A stretch of 64,000 nt of DNA from Taenia hydatigena (Eukaryota > Platyhelminthes > Cestoda > Cyclophyllidea > Taeniidae), in NCBI GenBank assembly GCA_036345935.2, contig JADWOT020000001.1:29146487-29210486 (forward strand), read 5' to 3'. The position numbers and the translations under genes are program-made. Positions within the stretch are counted from its first letter, which is position 1, and each line of letters begins with the position of its first letter. Shown here piece after piece: positions 25,222 through 36,466 of this stretch. The notes beneath the pieces were generated by a model. The model was not told the DNA's origin and did not search any database. It worked only from the letters and a program-made list of their open reading frames with translations.

Positions 25222-25252
25222 CGGGCGGTGGTGGTGGTGGTGGTGGTGGCGG
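25222..25252 (+). repeat. GGT triplet repeat
   Basis: About nine GGT/GGC triplets. The left arm has the complementary CCA/CCG run at 7745-7775. Confidence 0.85.
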
Positions 25253-26740
25253 TAGTGCCGGGGATGGATCCCCCCTCAACGATCTACGGCTTCAATGAAC
25301 AGTCTTGAGGCGCTGTTTACCGACTCACTCACTCACCCGCCAGCCCATGCCCTGCCCGGTGTCGTCGAGGACATAGGATGTTTGGAAGAGGTGATTGAAA
25401 GTACCCTCCCGTCTGTGCAGAATACCACACGTGAACTTGTTCCCCTTCCCTCCCCTGCCCTGCTCTGCCTTGCCCTGCCCTCCTGTCTTCCTCTCCCTTC
25501 TGCCGCCAACGCTGGTGCTGCTTCTGCTCCTTCTGGTAATGTGAATACTTTAGTTATTATTATTGCTGCTACCATTGATAATGCTAAACTATTGCTACCG
25601 TTGAAACCAGTAAAGGCGCCCTCCTACCTTCCTTCCTTCCTTTTGCATATGCAGGATGTGTTGGATATTGAGGAGTGGGGTAGAGACACCACACCGCTAT
25701 TGAATACTGTGGAGTTTATCAAAAACCTGTGATGGGATGGTGACTGTCAGTGCTGCATTGACCTCAACTTCGAGCATTTACCGTATGTTCACAACCATTC
25801 TGCAAAGAATGCCTTTCTTGTGTGTTTTGCTGTACTAGAAGGCTATTTGTGCATCATCCACGTAGTCATTCACAGGAGCGCAAAGTAGATACATTGCTCT
25901 GGCTGGTTCTACTGGATGATGATGCATGCTTACATCCATGTTTACTCACACGATGACAGTGGGTGGCAGTTACGCACATTGTAGTCCTCAGTGGAAGTGT
26001 CGAAATCTCGGCTGCGTCTACCTCTCACGGGGGGCAAACTTGGCTCCCAGTTTAGCTTTCCTTGGTGCAGATCTCTCTGTTGTCTCAAAAACCTCTCGAT
26101 TAGTTTGATTTCACCATCACCAATCTCGCTGTGGACTTACGAGATGGTCAGCGTCTGGTGTAAGTCATCAGCAGCACCCTTCTACTTATGTGCTTATAAG
26201 TAGTTGACGCTTTGGACTCACCCTGAGTAGGAATGTGGTTGCTTGGTCGAATAGGTTTCCAGATTATTATTTTGAAGTAAATCATCGGCCCTTGTGGCCA
26301 TCTTCTGCAAGTACTGCCGTCCCACACTGTCTTGCCTCTGATTGTGTGAGTGAAGTGGAGAGTCTTTTCTCCTTTGTCCGATGTCTTTGTTCTACTGCGT
26401 AATCCCGACCGTCACCAACCTCATTAGTGTAGGAAGGCCCTACTGCGTCAACTTGTTACGTATGTGTTCTGTTTCTCTTGACACTTCAACATTCACATCC
26501 ACGCATTCGATTGGGCTATCGTCGGATCCAACGATTCGGGAAGACTCATTGTACTTGGTGACAACCCACAAGTTAATTTAATCTGTTAGTGAAGGTAAGA
26601 AGATCAATTTGGAGCCAAGGCGATGTTGGATTGAAAAATGTGGGCGAAGCAGAGGTCTCGGAACTGTTGAAGTTGTTTCCTTCACCATGGCCCTTAAGGG
26701 GAGGGTGATGCTGCATTTGAGGAACTAACCAGATCCACTA

Positions 26741-28440
26741 GAATCAATTCTGCAATGCTGTCCATGTATTATTACCGCTACTACTAATTAAAGTTCGCAG
26801 ACTCATTAGTAGTAGTAGATAGACGGTCCTCAATGTAAGCAGTTACCAGTTAGTTGACGTGTAGAATTCGACAATAATTATTGTTATTATAATGGTAAAA
26901 ATTTATGGTTGTATTGGATGGGGGAGGAGAAAGCGTCTGTCACGAATGGAGGGAGCACCTCAACGACCAGCAGACCTGCCCAGACTTCCGCTGCAGTAAC
27001 CACGACTGGCGATGACTCGACCTGCGCTGCTTTGGCCATTTTAACTCCACTAGCTCATGGCTGCTATGCTTTCGTGACTTTTCTCGTAGGTCCGTACAAC
27101 CAGTCATTAAGCGCCTCAGCTACTATGAATAGTGCAGCTCCCTGTTTGCGTTCATCAAAAAGGCTGTTTATTTTCTATCGCAAACTGCCGTAAACAAATG
27201 TTAAATGGCAACGGACTAAAGATGTTAGCATTTGCATTCGTCTTCATCGACACTGAAAGGGGTTTACCCCTGTGAGGTAGGCAATCGCGATTCACTGAAC
27301 TGCAATGATGCTTATCTTAGGAGGGAATGAAAGACAACGCTGTGATGCTGGGTGTGCTCTCAAATCCTCAGTGAGGTACGCTACTGTTTCGAGCTACACA
27401 TCTGGCCACAAACCATACATTTGTCAGGCAGTTGCCTGATTGGTCAAAATATTACCACGCCTTACTGAAATCTCATCAAAGAATCTCACCAGTTTAGAAA
27501 GTTAGCAAGCTCTTAGCAACTACTCCCACCCGTAAAAAACCAGATGGGAATATCGAATGGAGCTACTACCGGCAACAGGTGCCTTACTCGAATATGCGGT
27601 CCCGCTCATGTCTGAATAAGCCATGATTAGGCACAAAGCAATTGTCTTGTGCATGCCATATTTGCTATCTTTTGAGTGTGGTGATTCGCGTAAAGGGAGG
27701 TCAGATTACCACCAACGCATGACGAAATAGGCCAGCGAATGAAAACTTGCCTATCGTGGACAGTCGTCTCTGTGCGCAATATTGTTGCCTGTTTAAGGCA
27801 GGTGCATCAGAATCTCAAATCGTTTCGGCCATGCAACCTGTGTGTATGCGTGTTTGCACACCAGGCAGGCGGGCGGTAGCTTGGTAGGCACTTATTCTCT
27901 ATGGGGCAGTGCATGTTGTAGAGGTTGAGTGATAGGTTATCATCATAGACTTACAATTACATACGTAAATGCCTTCCTCCTCTTCCTTTTGTATTCCTTC
28001 CGGAGGGATAGGGGCGTTGTGTGGATAACGATTCAATGACCCTGAGACTAGCCAGTGACGCTCACTCACACCTGAGGGTCATGGAATGACCTTGAGCCTA
28101 GCCAATGTCATTCTTCAACGGGCACTTGCCTCCAGAAGAGCTGAGCTGTTATTGAGGACGAGGATAAAATATTAAAAACTTCTTAAAAAACAAGAAAAAT
28201 CGAAGCTCTACAAAGGAAAAAAAACAAAAAATGCAGTGCATAAGTCATAACAAAAATACTTTGAAAATTTCTTATAAAAAGGAGCACGCATAATATTGTG
28301 AAATTAAATGTAGCTGTAGATTACTTCTTCAATCAGATGACGTAGCAGTAATGCCAACCAGGAGTCAAAATCATTTTACGAACATAGTAGGCATCAGAGA
28401 GCAATGAATACAACTGCTTCACTACAATAACTGTTGTACT
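26741..28440. other. Unassigned sequence with a short imperfect tandem
   Basis: Around 28035-28120 two units of about 45 bp share TGACC-TGAG-CTAGCCA-TG. The ORF at 26909-27193 is Ser/Thr/Ala-rich without domain or splice support. No gene is assigned. Confidence 0.4.
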
Positions 28441-28454
28441 GTTACTGATTGTGG

Positions 28455-28760
28455 TTAGAGATGAAAACCATCCGTTCGGTTGCTTAGATTTAGTCGTGTT
28501 GAGCATTGATATGTTGTAATAAAGTGCATTTTAGAAGGATATGCCATTTCAGGAGAAGTGATTTGAAGGAAGACAATCGGTTGTGGGCTGGAAGGGTCTG
28601 TAGACGATGGTTTGCGCCAAATTAACTGGGAAGTAGTGTCAGTGATGGTTGCGGTTATTGCGCTGGTAGTGTTACCGGTGATTTTGTCTGGAAATAGGTA
28701 AGGGTGATTACACCGATGCTCCACTGAATGCAAATTTCGCAGTTGCACTTGCGTGGACAT
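28455..28760 (-). other. Unassigned Thr/Ser/Pro-rich ORF
   Basis: This 101-codon frame partly overlaps the region downstream of the relic signal-peptide ORF at 28871. It has a threonine-rich middle (ITGNTTSAITATITDTT), no domain I can name and no clear splice sites. Confidence 0.15.
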
Positions 28761-28766
28761 GCGCTG

Positions 28767-28871
28767 TTACATTTGACACCCATTCGACAGATCGAGAAGT
28801 AAATGGGTAAGTGGGACGCAATGCGAGGTAATTGCAAGTAGGAGAAGAAGGCAGACCAGGCTGGACTGCGA
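28767..28871 (-). pseudogene. Relic of the secreted cationic-peptide family (signal-peptide part)
   Basis: The frame reads SQSSLVCLLLLLAITSHCVP, close to SSLVCLLLLLAFASHRVSP at 32241. The DNA is similar as well: GCCTGGTCTGCCTTCTTCTCCTACTTGC against GCCTGGTCTGTCTTCTTCTCCTCCTTGC. The ATG of the 32241 copy corresponds to GTG here, and the frame stops after 35 codons without any basic tail. It is best read as a decayed member of the family. Confidence 0.45.
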
Positions 28872-30032
28872 TCACGTGCTGCAGTATGGGGTTGTTAACC
28901 TCAGTTACAGGCTTGTGAGCTGACTGCCGCATTTGCTTAGCTCTCCGAAATCACGGTATGTGCTACTAGGTCGGATGAATGCACATAAATATTGCCACAG
29001 AGAGCAAGTGCTGTGGGATTCAATCCGGCGTCGTTTGATACACATTTGCACTGATGGGAGCGCAAGCGTCGCTGCTACGTGATGAACCCAACAAATGCGA
29101 ACATTTGGCATTCTCGTGTCAATGAATACAATTGTGGATTATTGGGATTTACTGCACGACAGGACATTAAAATGAAGAGTGCAGCATGACAGAATGCTAG
29201 TAACTATTCCAACAGAGAGTATTTTAAGTTCCCTGCTTCGTGGTTATCTACAGAGATGGCTTTTCATTACACACTTGTTTCGATGCTTGTTGAATCAGCT
29301 GATGGAGGTGAGAGACGCTCCGCAGATGATTTCAAAGACAATGCGAGCTAATCCAGCATCGTTACGCTCGTCAAGAAACAACAAACGAGAACACGCTATG
29401 TTGCATAATATCGAGAAGACGTTATATTTTACGATTGTATCTTAGTAGATTCAGTGTTCAGACTCATACAGGAACGGCCAAACATCTAACATCGTTGGTT
29501 TATTGAGTTACCCTCTTAAAAGTATTTATGCGACCTCAATCCACGTGGCCTAATGTACATGGCTCTGTGGTGTATGCTGTGTAAAGACTGCCCCATCGTC
29601 ACTTGCTAGCGCCTTTCCGATTTTGCTTGCTTTTCTGCAAAGCAAAATAGTAACTGCTCCTTAGATCAATAGATTGTTCCGTTTGTTTGATGCCACGTCA
29701 TCTTCAACATCTTGTAACAGAGAGAAATCGGAAGAGGAGAAATAATCAAGCATCGACGGAACCCTGTTTGGTATTGGCGCAGATAAGGACCTGAGTGTAT
29801 TCCACATAATCAAGTTTTTCTGAATTCGAAAAACCAACACACTCATGCCTAGTTGTTTCGTCATCTTGATATTTAATTGCCGAACACCATTTAAGAGTTC
29901 TTCAGTTTCAGCTAGGGAGCATTTTAGGCAACTCCTTCAACAGTGTCAAGGACTCAGGCTATTTGAAAGCAGTTAAACAGTCAACGAAACTGGACTTTCA
30001 CGACAATGTGGACATTTAGCCAAACCCATTTT

Positions 30033-30351
30033 CTAAGGCGCTCTAAGGAGCCGTCGGATTTCATTACCCACCCTTTGGTAAGCACGACTAATCCTCCGTC
30101 GAAAGCTACGTCATCCAGCTGGCACAAAGCCATCCCCACCTACCAGCTTCATCGGATTTGTCAATCAGCATCTCTCGTCCCTCATTCTTTTCAACGTCTC
30201 CCTTTGCGTTGAACACTCCCTCGCTATCTAGACTGTTAGGTACCCCAGGCAGATCCAGCTCCGAATTCCGTGCACTCTTGCCATCTGGCGCTATTACTGA
30301 AGAGGCGCGATACGGAGCGAATGAAAGGAGAAGAAATGAAGCCAGGCCCAA
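30033..30351 (-). pseudogene. Secreted cationic-peptide family member with a frame break
   Basis: ATG at 30351 opens a signal-peptide-like sequence (MGLASFLLLSFAPYRASS), followed by an acidic/neutral propiece of about 55 residues. The arginine-rich tail equivalent to the 32241 copy is present but in another frame and after a TGA: 30110-30033 reads RSFRRRISRAYQRVG and continues basic to a TAG. The signal frame itself ends in a TAG next to it. The spacing and the shared CCAGCTGGATG block show homology with 32459-32587. It is either a pseudogene or a gene whose intron I have not resolved. Confidence 0.45.
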
Positions 30352-30639
30352 TTGTGATCGGATGTTGTAGTTCAGTGATGCCTAAGGCAACCGCGTCTGG
30401 AAAGGGTTTGCACCACCTACACTACGTGCCTGCAAGCCTAGTAATGCGCTTGCCTAACTAATCGAAGTCGTTGTTCATACGAGTAGGCGATAAAAATGTC
30501 TGAAGTACATCGAAAACGTGATGCTGTGCAAATGGATTCGTCAGAGGGTTCACCTAAGCACTATACTTCTAAGTCCAAAGCCAAAAGTCGAGAATATTAC
30601 CTACTAGCTGCAGCTACTCCAAATAACATTAAAGTTGCC

Positions 30640-31640
30640 GAAAAATTACTAAGACGGTATGCACATAATTACAGTCTCATGTCACTCAAGAGGAAAAGTT
30701 GGTCATGCACTAGATCCGCACCGAACTACTGTGATCACCACATGAGAGAAATGCAGGTATGCAAGCACCTCGTGTTTTGTGACTAGGCAGTCATCAATTG
30801 TGACAGAGGTGGCACATGGTGGTACCACATCCCAATAATTACGACTCAGAGCAAACTAGGTTCTCATAAGAGTGAATGATTGTAGAAGTAGGACCGCCTT
30901 GACTTCCTTGTTACAAGTGGATTGAGAGCAAGAAGCAAGCGCTCTTTATTGGTGAAGCAGCAAACAGGGCAGAGCGAAGAGAGCTGCGCCGATTTGGAAA
31001 GTAAACTTTTCCATCCAAGGCAGATGACGACGGTTCCGTGGCATGAAGCGTGTTTGTCGAATACTTCGCAGCTAACATTGAGGACTACTTACTTGAGTAT
31101 CAGTAAACATCGATGTGCTTGAATTGCTGCTCGTAAGTGTGAAGACAACGACTTAAGTTTTGCGTGCACGGCAGCGAGTGGTCAGGAAGGCAATGTGAGT
31201 CGCCGTAGGCGAACTAGGCAAGATAAGATCAGAGGTCCAGATGGTCGAAGTAAACATGGACAGCATACGACGCTTCCAGCAAATAGTGCGATGCTAAACA
31301 AAAGCTTCCTTTCGATTCTTAATTAAATTCAGGGTGTATTTGGTAGCCATGTTGGGAGAGTGAGCGATAGACTAAGGTGAGGAGAGCAAATGGTCAAAGA
31401 AGAGCCATGGGGGAAAGTAGGTTGATGCGATTTGCAGCTGAAGCGAAGGGAGCATGCAGCAAAGTGTTCATAGACTTGAATGCATAGGTTCGCAAATTGT
31501 GGGATCATTACATTCACTAAATTAGTGGCCACCAGATTTAGTGGCACTCCACTAAATGTCATCCAATAGCTACAGATACCCCAAATAACGCTAAAGTCAC
31601 CGAAAAATTTTAAGACGTTATGCGCATAATTACAGTCTCC
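30640..31640 (+). repeat. Composite of repeats E, F and D, copy 1
   Basis: Block E (about 30690-30880) contains AGTTGGTCATGCACTAGATCC and matches 42805-42990 and 43100-43250. Block F (about 30920-31110) matches 43310-43500 and 54960-55170. Block D (about 31200-31570) matches 44880-45230 directly and 41900-42360 in inverse. A short direct duplication also links 30600-30690 with 31565-31640 (CCAAATAAC-TTAAAG, CATAATTACAGTCTC). Confidence 0.75.
30690..30850 (+). mobile_element. Block E: broken PHD-type zinc finger, probable retroelement relic
   Basis: The frame SWSCTRSAPNYCDHHMREMQ ends at a TAG. Directly after it, the same frame reads I-N-C-D-R-G-G-T-W-W-Y-H-I-P. The C-x2-(C/H) pair, a spacer of about 20 residues, a CDR pair and the W-Y-H-I-P signature resemble PHD fingers encoded by some animal non-LTR retrotransposons. 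Two further copies at 42805 and 43103 show the same order and the same TAG. Individual cysteines are lost in each copy. The retroelement origin is inference. Confidence 0.4.
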
Positions 31641-32240
31641 TGTCATCAGAAATAATTATTGAGTTCTGGCGTCCTTGATACAAGGAGTCTCCGCTAACAT
31701 CGTGGTACATGCTCATTCGCACAATATCGGCCGTGAACAAATATGCAAATAAATTAAACATGAAAAGCATTTATTTCATTACAGACGACACATACAGGGC
31801 GAAATGCATCAGACAGGAAAATCGTGCAAAGTAATGTTCCAAAGCCTCGACAATGCTCAATCGCGGGCTGCTTTTCTGGGTTGCTAGACAGTTTTGCTGG
31901 AAGAGTTATGTAAGACGAACTCGCTTCCTCTTGAACTATGTCGCGTGCTATTGTTCCCATAATAAGCACAAGACTGTGGAAGCTGTAAAATTTAATGAGA
32001 CATCGGGATGCTCTTCCTGCCGAACAGCAATTTCGCTGCGGCAAATTCTGAGAGAAGATGTCCTGCAGTACTATTAATGATAAGTTGCACCAGCGGAATT
32101 TGTCGTTACTTCCTGGCGATGAAGATCATCGTCATAACATTACAGGTAGCGTTCATGCTTGGTGAAGCATATAAATGCGTAACGTAGGTGTTGTACACCA
32201 TTTACGCACCCAGTCGCCGTCAATACCACCAAAGCACAGA

Positions 32241-32587
32241 ATGCGATCACACTCGAGCCTGGTCTGTCTTCTTCTCCTCCTTGCATTCGCCTCACATCGA
32301 GTGTCTCCTGCTGTAGTGCCAGACGGTGAGACTGCACGAAAATTGGAAGCGGACTTGTTTGAGGCACTTGATCCCCAAATAATGAGGTATTTACTGAGTC
32401 AAAGAAATATTTATTGGTGCACCAACCCTATAAAACTGATGAGCGGAAGGATGTCCTCATGCCAGCTGGATGGCGTCGTTTTCGAGAAAGGCTGAGGCGT
32501 GCTTTTCGAAGGATCGGCGATTGTGTCCGGAGGTTCATCAGAAAGCATGGAGATGTCCTCATCCCCATTATCCTTCAAGGCCTTTGA
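32241..32587 (+). CDS. Small secreted protein with an arginine-rich amphipathic tail (frame break or short intron)
   Basis: ATG 32241 starts MRSHSSLVCLLLLLAFASHR, a good signal peptide, followed by an acidic segment (GETARKLEADLFEALDPQ). That frame continues to a TGA at 32493. An overlapping frame (32372-32587) carries a strongly basic stretch from 32471 (WRRFRERLRRAFRRIGDCVR), about 11 Arg in 42 residues, and a hydrophobic end. Two diverged relatives lie at 30351 and 28871 on the other strand. A signal, acidic propiece and cationic helix is the layout of many antimicrobial prepropeptides, but I recognise no specific family. Joining the halves needs a short intron or means a frameshift. I found no donor/acceptor pair with matching phase, so it may be broken. 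Confidence 0.45.
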
Positions 32588-33149
32588 AGACAACGTCGCA
32601 GGGGCGAGCAGGTGTTTGCGGGTAGCCTTACTCTGTGCTGCTGTAAGTTCATTTTGCTTAAAAGCTTCTTCGTTGGAATTGAAGGAAACTCAGCAAAGTA
32701 CGATGATGAAATGTTGAGATTTCTAAATATATCTATGCATGAATGGCATTCAATCTCTGATTGGGAAACTTTGCGACTGCAGACTTCTAAGAAGTTCACT
32801 ATTAAATTAATTGTTAAGAAGGATAGTATATGATCTGATTATTTACAAACAGTTCTCCCATTTCTTTTTCCGTTAAGAATGCATTGGCAGTGGCTCTAAG
32901 GTCACCTCGACAACCACTGGTGCAGGATAGTTGAGATGCAGACTAAGTTGAATGAACGAAAGGTTTAATGAAAAATAAATATTTCTGAGAATCAAACCTG
33001 TGACCGTTTACAACAGTAGGACTACTAGAATCAAGCCAAATTATGATATATACTTACGCCTTGAACACTGCATAATGATGGAATGAAACTACCTCCAACG
33101 GAATGTGTGCCCATTAGATTGGCTCAGTGACTACCTTCTTCAGTTTTTA
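32588..33149. other. Unassigned sequence downstream of the secreted-peptide ORF
   Basis: A GTAAGT at 32643 follows an open stretch and could be a splice donor, but I could not build a consistent exon. The rest has no recognised content. Confidence 0.35.
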
Positions 33150-33660
33150 AGCCTTCTCACTTCTCCTGATGGTCTCACTTTACGACACCCCATGCCAATC
33201 AAAGCGGGACAGACCTCATGGCAGCATTTGAATTCGGGATGTTAACGGGTGGTGCGAGTTTAGCCTAGTAGAGAAATGTGCACGACCTTAGAAAGACGGG
33301 TTGCTTTGTACCTCAGAGCAAATGAAGAGCACCAGTAGACCCTTATGCTCCGTAACGCATCCGCCACTTCTCAATGGTAGTGGCAACTGTTAAACTCCAA
33401 GTACCAAGAGGTATCAGGTAAACATTTTCCTTTGGATATCTAACACACTCTTAGGAGTCTTGGCTCAATTTCACCTTAATAACTTATAATGTGACACTCG
33501 TCATGTAAATTAATTTGAAAATGGAAAGGTATGGCTACGACTACTTATTTTAAGGTAAAGTAAGTAGCATTGCTGTTCTGATTATGCATCCATGTAAAAT
33601 TGACAAAAGAACTTTTGATTTAAAGTAAATCCAGTTTTAATAATCTCTTAATGGTTATTC
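33150..33660 (+). repeat. Repeat J, copy 1
   Basis: A diverged direct relative lies at 52740-53280 (shared TTTGAATTC--ATG and the TTGGCT / TTAATAA / ATATGGCTACGACTAC versus AATATGACTACAAAA segment). The second copy contains a reverse-transcriptase-like LPQG motif (see 52740). No ORF here. Confidence 0.45.
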
Positions 33661-34570
33661 AATTTCAAATGTCGTGGGCATGACCGAAACGGATGCCTCG
33701 TGAGGTGGTGGTGAGTAAGCAAGATTGAGAATGCAAGTGCGTGAATTTTTACGATGAAGCCAAGCCCTAAAACATTGCTTTGAACTTCCTCAGGACAAAC
33801 GCACTCAACTCTCTCTCAACGAGCCTGCAGGCATTTGTGTCATCCATCAATCACGATCTAACTCTGTCCTTGTCACCTTGCTGTGCGGGAAAAATGTGGT
33901 CTCAAGTTGGTCAGCATTGCCAATCTTGATGTGAGGACATCAAGATAAGTTATTTGTACTTCTAAGCAGGTGATAACACGTCTCTTGACAACAGGCATAC
34001 CAGCCACCCGATATGATGGTTGTGGCTCCGACCAACCAACTATTGGATGCGACTGTGGCTACAAGCTAACCAGGTTCTGCCAACATACGTAGGATCAGCA
34101 TAAACATTGCAACACGACAAGGCGCTAGCAATGCACATGAAAAGCAAAATCGCATTATCAAGTTACGCGTTTCCCTTTTGCACAACTAATGCATGCGATT
34201 CCAGTGCTCTTGACAAGACGGACTCATTGATTGGGAATGTTCAGATTTCCCTCAGGTAGAACCCCATTAGCGCCAGCCAGTGTGTTGACTACTGCCAATG
34301 TCCTTCAGACAGTGCGTCTGTCTTCTTTATCGCAGTTCTTTATGACTTGAAGCACTGTGGAGTTTGTAGTAAGAGGTACTTCAGGAATGTCGATATTCTG
34401 TTGCAGATGAAAGAGGCTGATCTCGAGTTCAACTATTTTTTTTCAACACTTGGAGCACCTTCATCACCATCCCTAACAAACCTCATAAAAATATACACAA
34501 TACCCATTGTTCTGCCTCACCAGATTATCTTATGGATGATTTGTAGTAAGAATGAACAGCTCTGCTAATC
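33661..34570. other. Unassigned sequence
   Basis: Apart from the small hairpin at 33923-33946, I see no exon, repeat or site. The ORF at 34347-34568 has no domain. Confidence 0.4.
33923..33946. other. Perfect 10-bp inverted repeat with a 4-base loop
   Basis: ATCTTGATGT, loop GAGG, then ACATCAAGAT. It would form a stable small hairpin in DNA or RNA. No neighbouring gene gives it a role. Confidence 0.7.
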
Positions 34571-35275
34571 ATGGACTTAAGCGTCTCGAATGGAGCCCCA
34601 TCACATAATGTTCACATCCGTAACTGCGGAGCAAACGATTTCTTAGCTTCAACAACCGGATTCCGCTTAACAAAGACCAAACTAAAGAGATTATTCAAGT
34701 AGGAAGACAAATACCTCTGCATTCTTGGGTTTGCATAGTGGACGTCTGCAGAAATGGTGTAGGAAAGTGCGGAATCTGCACTGCCGCTATCATCATTCTC
34801 ATCTGCTGGTTCAAGATCAATTCATAAGATGGCACCTTTATTGGATGACTTCTGCACCAAAAGTGCGTGACATCGATCATCACTCAAGAACTTCCTAATG
34901 GCGTCTCGATCACTTTGATCCGAAATTGCCTCATCAAGAACAGTGGCGTTCTCAACACCGTCAGCAGCAGAAACAGTGCTTTTTATGTATTTTTAAAAAA
35001 AAATGCCCTATCAACGACGGTGTCATGAACTTTCGAAGATCTTTCCTGAACATCAGGAGAGAGAGATCAATCATGTTCCAGGATTCCAACACAGAGCGAT
35101 CAATCAACGCAGCAATGATGCAATTGAATTAAACAAACAGGTCGGCCACAATTTACGGCTTTCAAAGATACAAGTAGAAAGTTTGATTTTGGCAAAAATT
35201 AAAGCAGTAAAATCTGACAGTCAAAACCTAAATTCAGAGCTAGCAAAGCGTCTGTTGCAACCTATGGTGGTGTAG
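34571..35275 (+). CDS. Candidate spliced gene of unknown function
   Basis: Exon 1 (34571-34698) starts MDLSVSNGAPSHNVHIRNC and runs 42 codons plus two bases to donor GTAGGA. A 40-nt intron (34699-34738, ending GTTTGCATAG) joins in phase to exon 2, which begins GRLQKWCRKVRNLHCRYHH and continues basic, Trp- and His-rich for about 50 codons to a TAA. Downstream, 34997-35275 holds a coiled-coil-like frame (LSKIQVESLILAKIKAVKS) ending at TAG. The intervening splice pattern is unresolved. The small intron matches the style of the TPK1 gene nearby. I recognise no family. Confidence 0.4.
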
Positions 35276-35789
35276 TTAATGGCACGTGACATGCAAAGCA
35301 TCACTATCTTCGTAACACTGCATGATTTGTTGCTTTTTAAAATATATTGCAAAAGCGATTCGTTCCATACTTTTACTAATCTTGATTTAAGTTGTGGAGC
35401 TCTGTATTCATGGAACACAGGCATTCGAAGCAGGCAGAATCAGCAACTAAGTAATCATTGGAGAACGGATTGCGATGTTTTGGCAATTTGTATTGCCCCT
35501 CAGTAGGTTTACTAGGGTTGTCGGATATTGGTACTTTCTCTGCTATAGCGTCATGTCTTCTTCGCTGCAACGGTCGATGAGTCTTCCACATGGCACTTTT
35601 GACGTTGCAGTGACCTAATGACAATGTAGACCAGCGAATTCTTCTGCGTGGCATCATTTTGTGCCTGCTAGTCATTTAAGCTTATCAGGCAAATGTACTT
35701 GCTTGAGCAGCTAGATTGTGATCCTTTATTCAAGACACTTTTCCAACTGATCTACTAAAAGATGTTACAGATTCATCGCTATTCTTCTT

Positions 35790-35880
35790 CTTGGCTTTCA
35801 TCTCTTTGCCAGGAGTGGGATGAAAACAGGCACCGAGCACTCCTCATTGGTGATGTAATGAGCGGGTCAGTGTGATAAGC
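35790..35880 (+). repeat. Repeat F fragment
   Basis: Contains GAGTGGGATGAAAACAGGCACCGAGCACTCCTCATTGGTGATG, a diverged relative of the fragments at 5360, 43300 and 54920. Confidence 0.45.
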
Positions 35881-36466
35881 CTTATGCCGGTGGAAGCACT
35901 CAATTTTGCGCTTTTCTTGGCCATAGACGCCAACAATGCTTCTGTGCTTGGGGCTACGCCAATATCAAAGACCTGCGAATTCATGTGCGCTGATTTTAAA
36001 CATTCTCATGCGCAGAACCTCTTTCAAAAAAAAAATAAAAGCGTAGAGTTGCACTTCGTGAACTCAAGATTGTCTTTGGGTTAGTGGTCACAAGACTCTT
36101 TTTAAGGCGAAATACCAGAGCAGAATATATCCATTCAACAGACAGAGGAGAATAAGCCGCTGGCATGGCCCTGAGATCAGCTTACGCGGCTAGGGTAATG
36201 TGACCACCTCTGTGACCATGACCAAAACTGGCAGTCCAAACAAACGAAGTAATACAATGACAGTTAAAGCAAACTCAAAGTCAAGAAGAAACATCTTGCT
36301 AAAGTAAAGCGTATCGTCTTTGCACAAAAGGGATTGACACCAACACAACCGTCCGAAGGCCGCATAAGCCAACCGAGATACTTCGGCAGAGGTCTTACGC
36401 AGACCATTGTCACAATCCAGAGTTAAGCAAACAATTCACCTGCTACATAGTCATGCTTTTTCTTTG

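Larger units (their letters stand above)
20260..26740 (-). repeat. Right arm of the very large inverted duplication
   Basis: This is the inverse of 5520-12990; anchors are given there. The gene-like direction in this arm is the plus strand. Shared plus-strand features include the 79-bp exon at 22342, the 51-nt intron, possible acceptors at about 22930 (TTTTTCTCTTTTAG) and 23790 (CTTTTTCAACGTTTCAG), and a GCAACAACAGTTTCGTAAG stretch near 24000. Most shared frames carry frameshifts in one copy or the other. Confidence 0.9.

Noticed and set aside
32241..32587. Assignment to the tapeworm antigen B / hydrophobic ligand-binding family
   Set aside because: The size and signal-plus-helix layout are similar, but the residue pattern does not match what I know of that family and the reading frame is not continuous.
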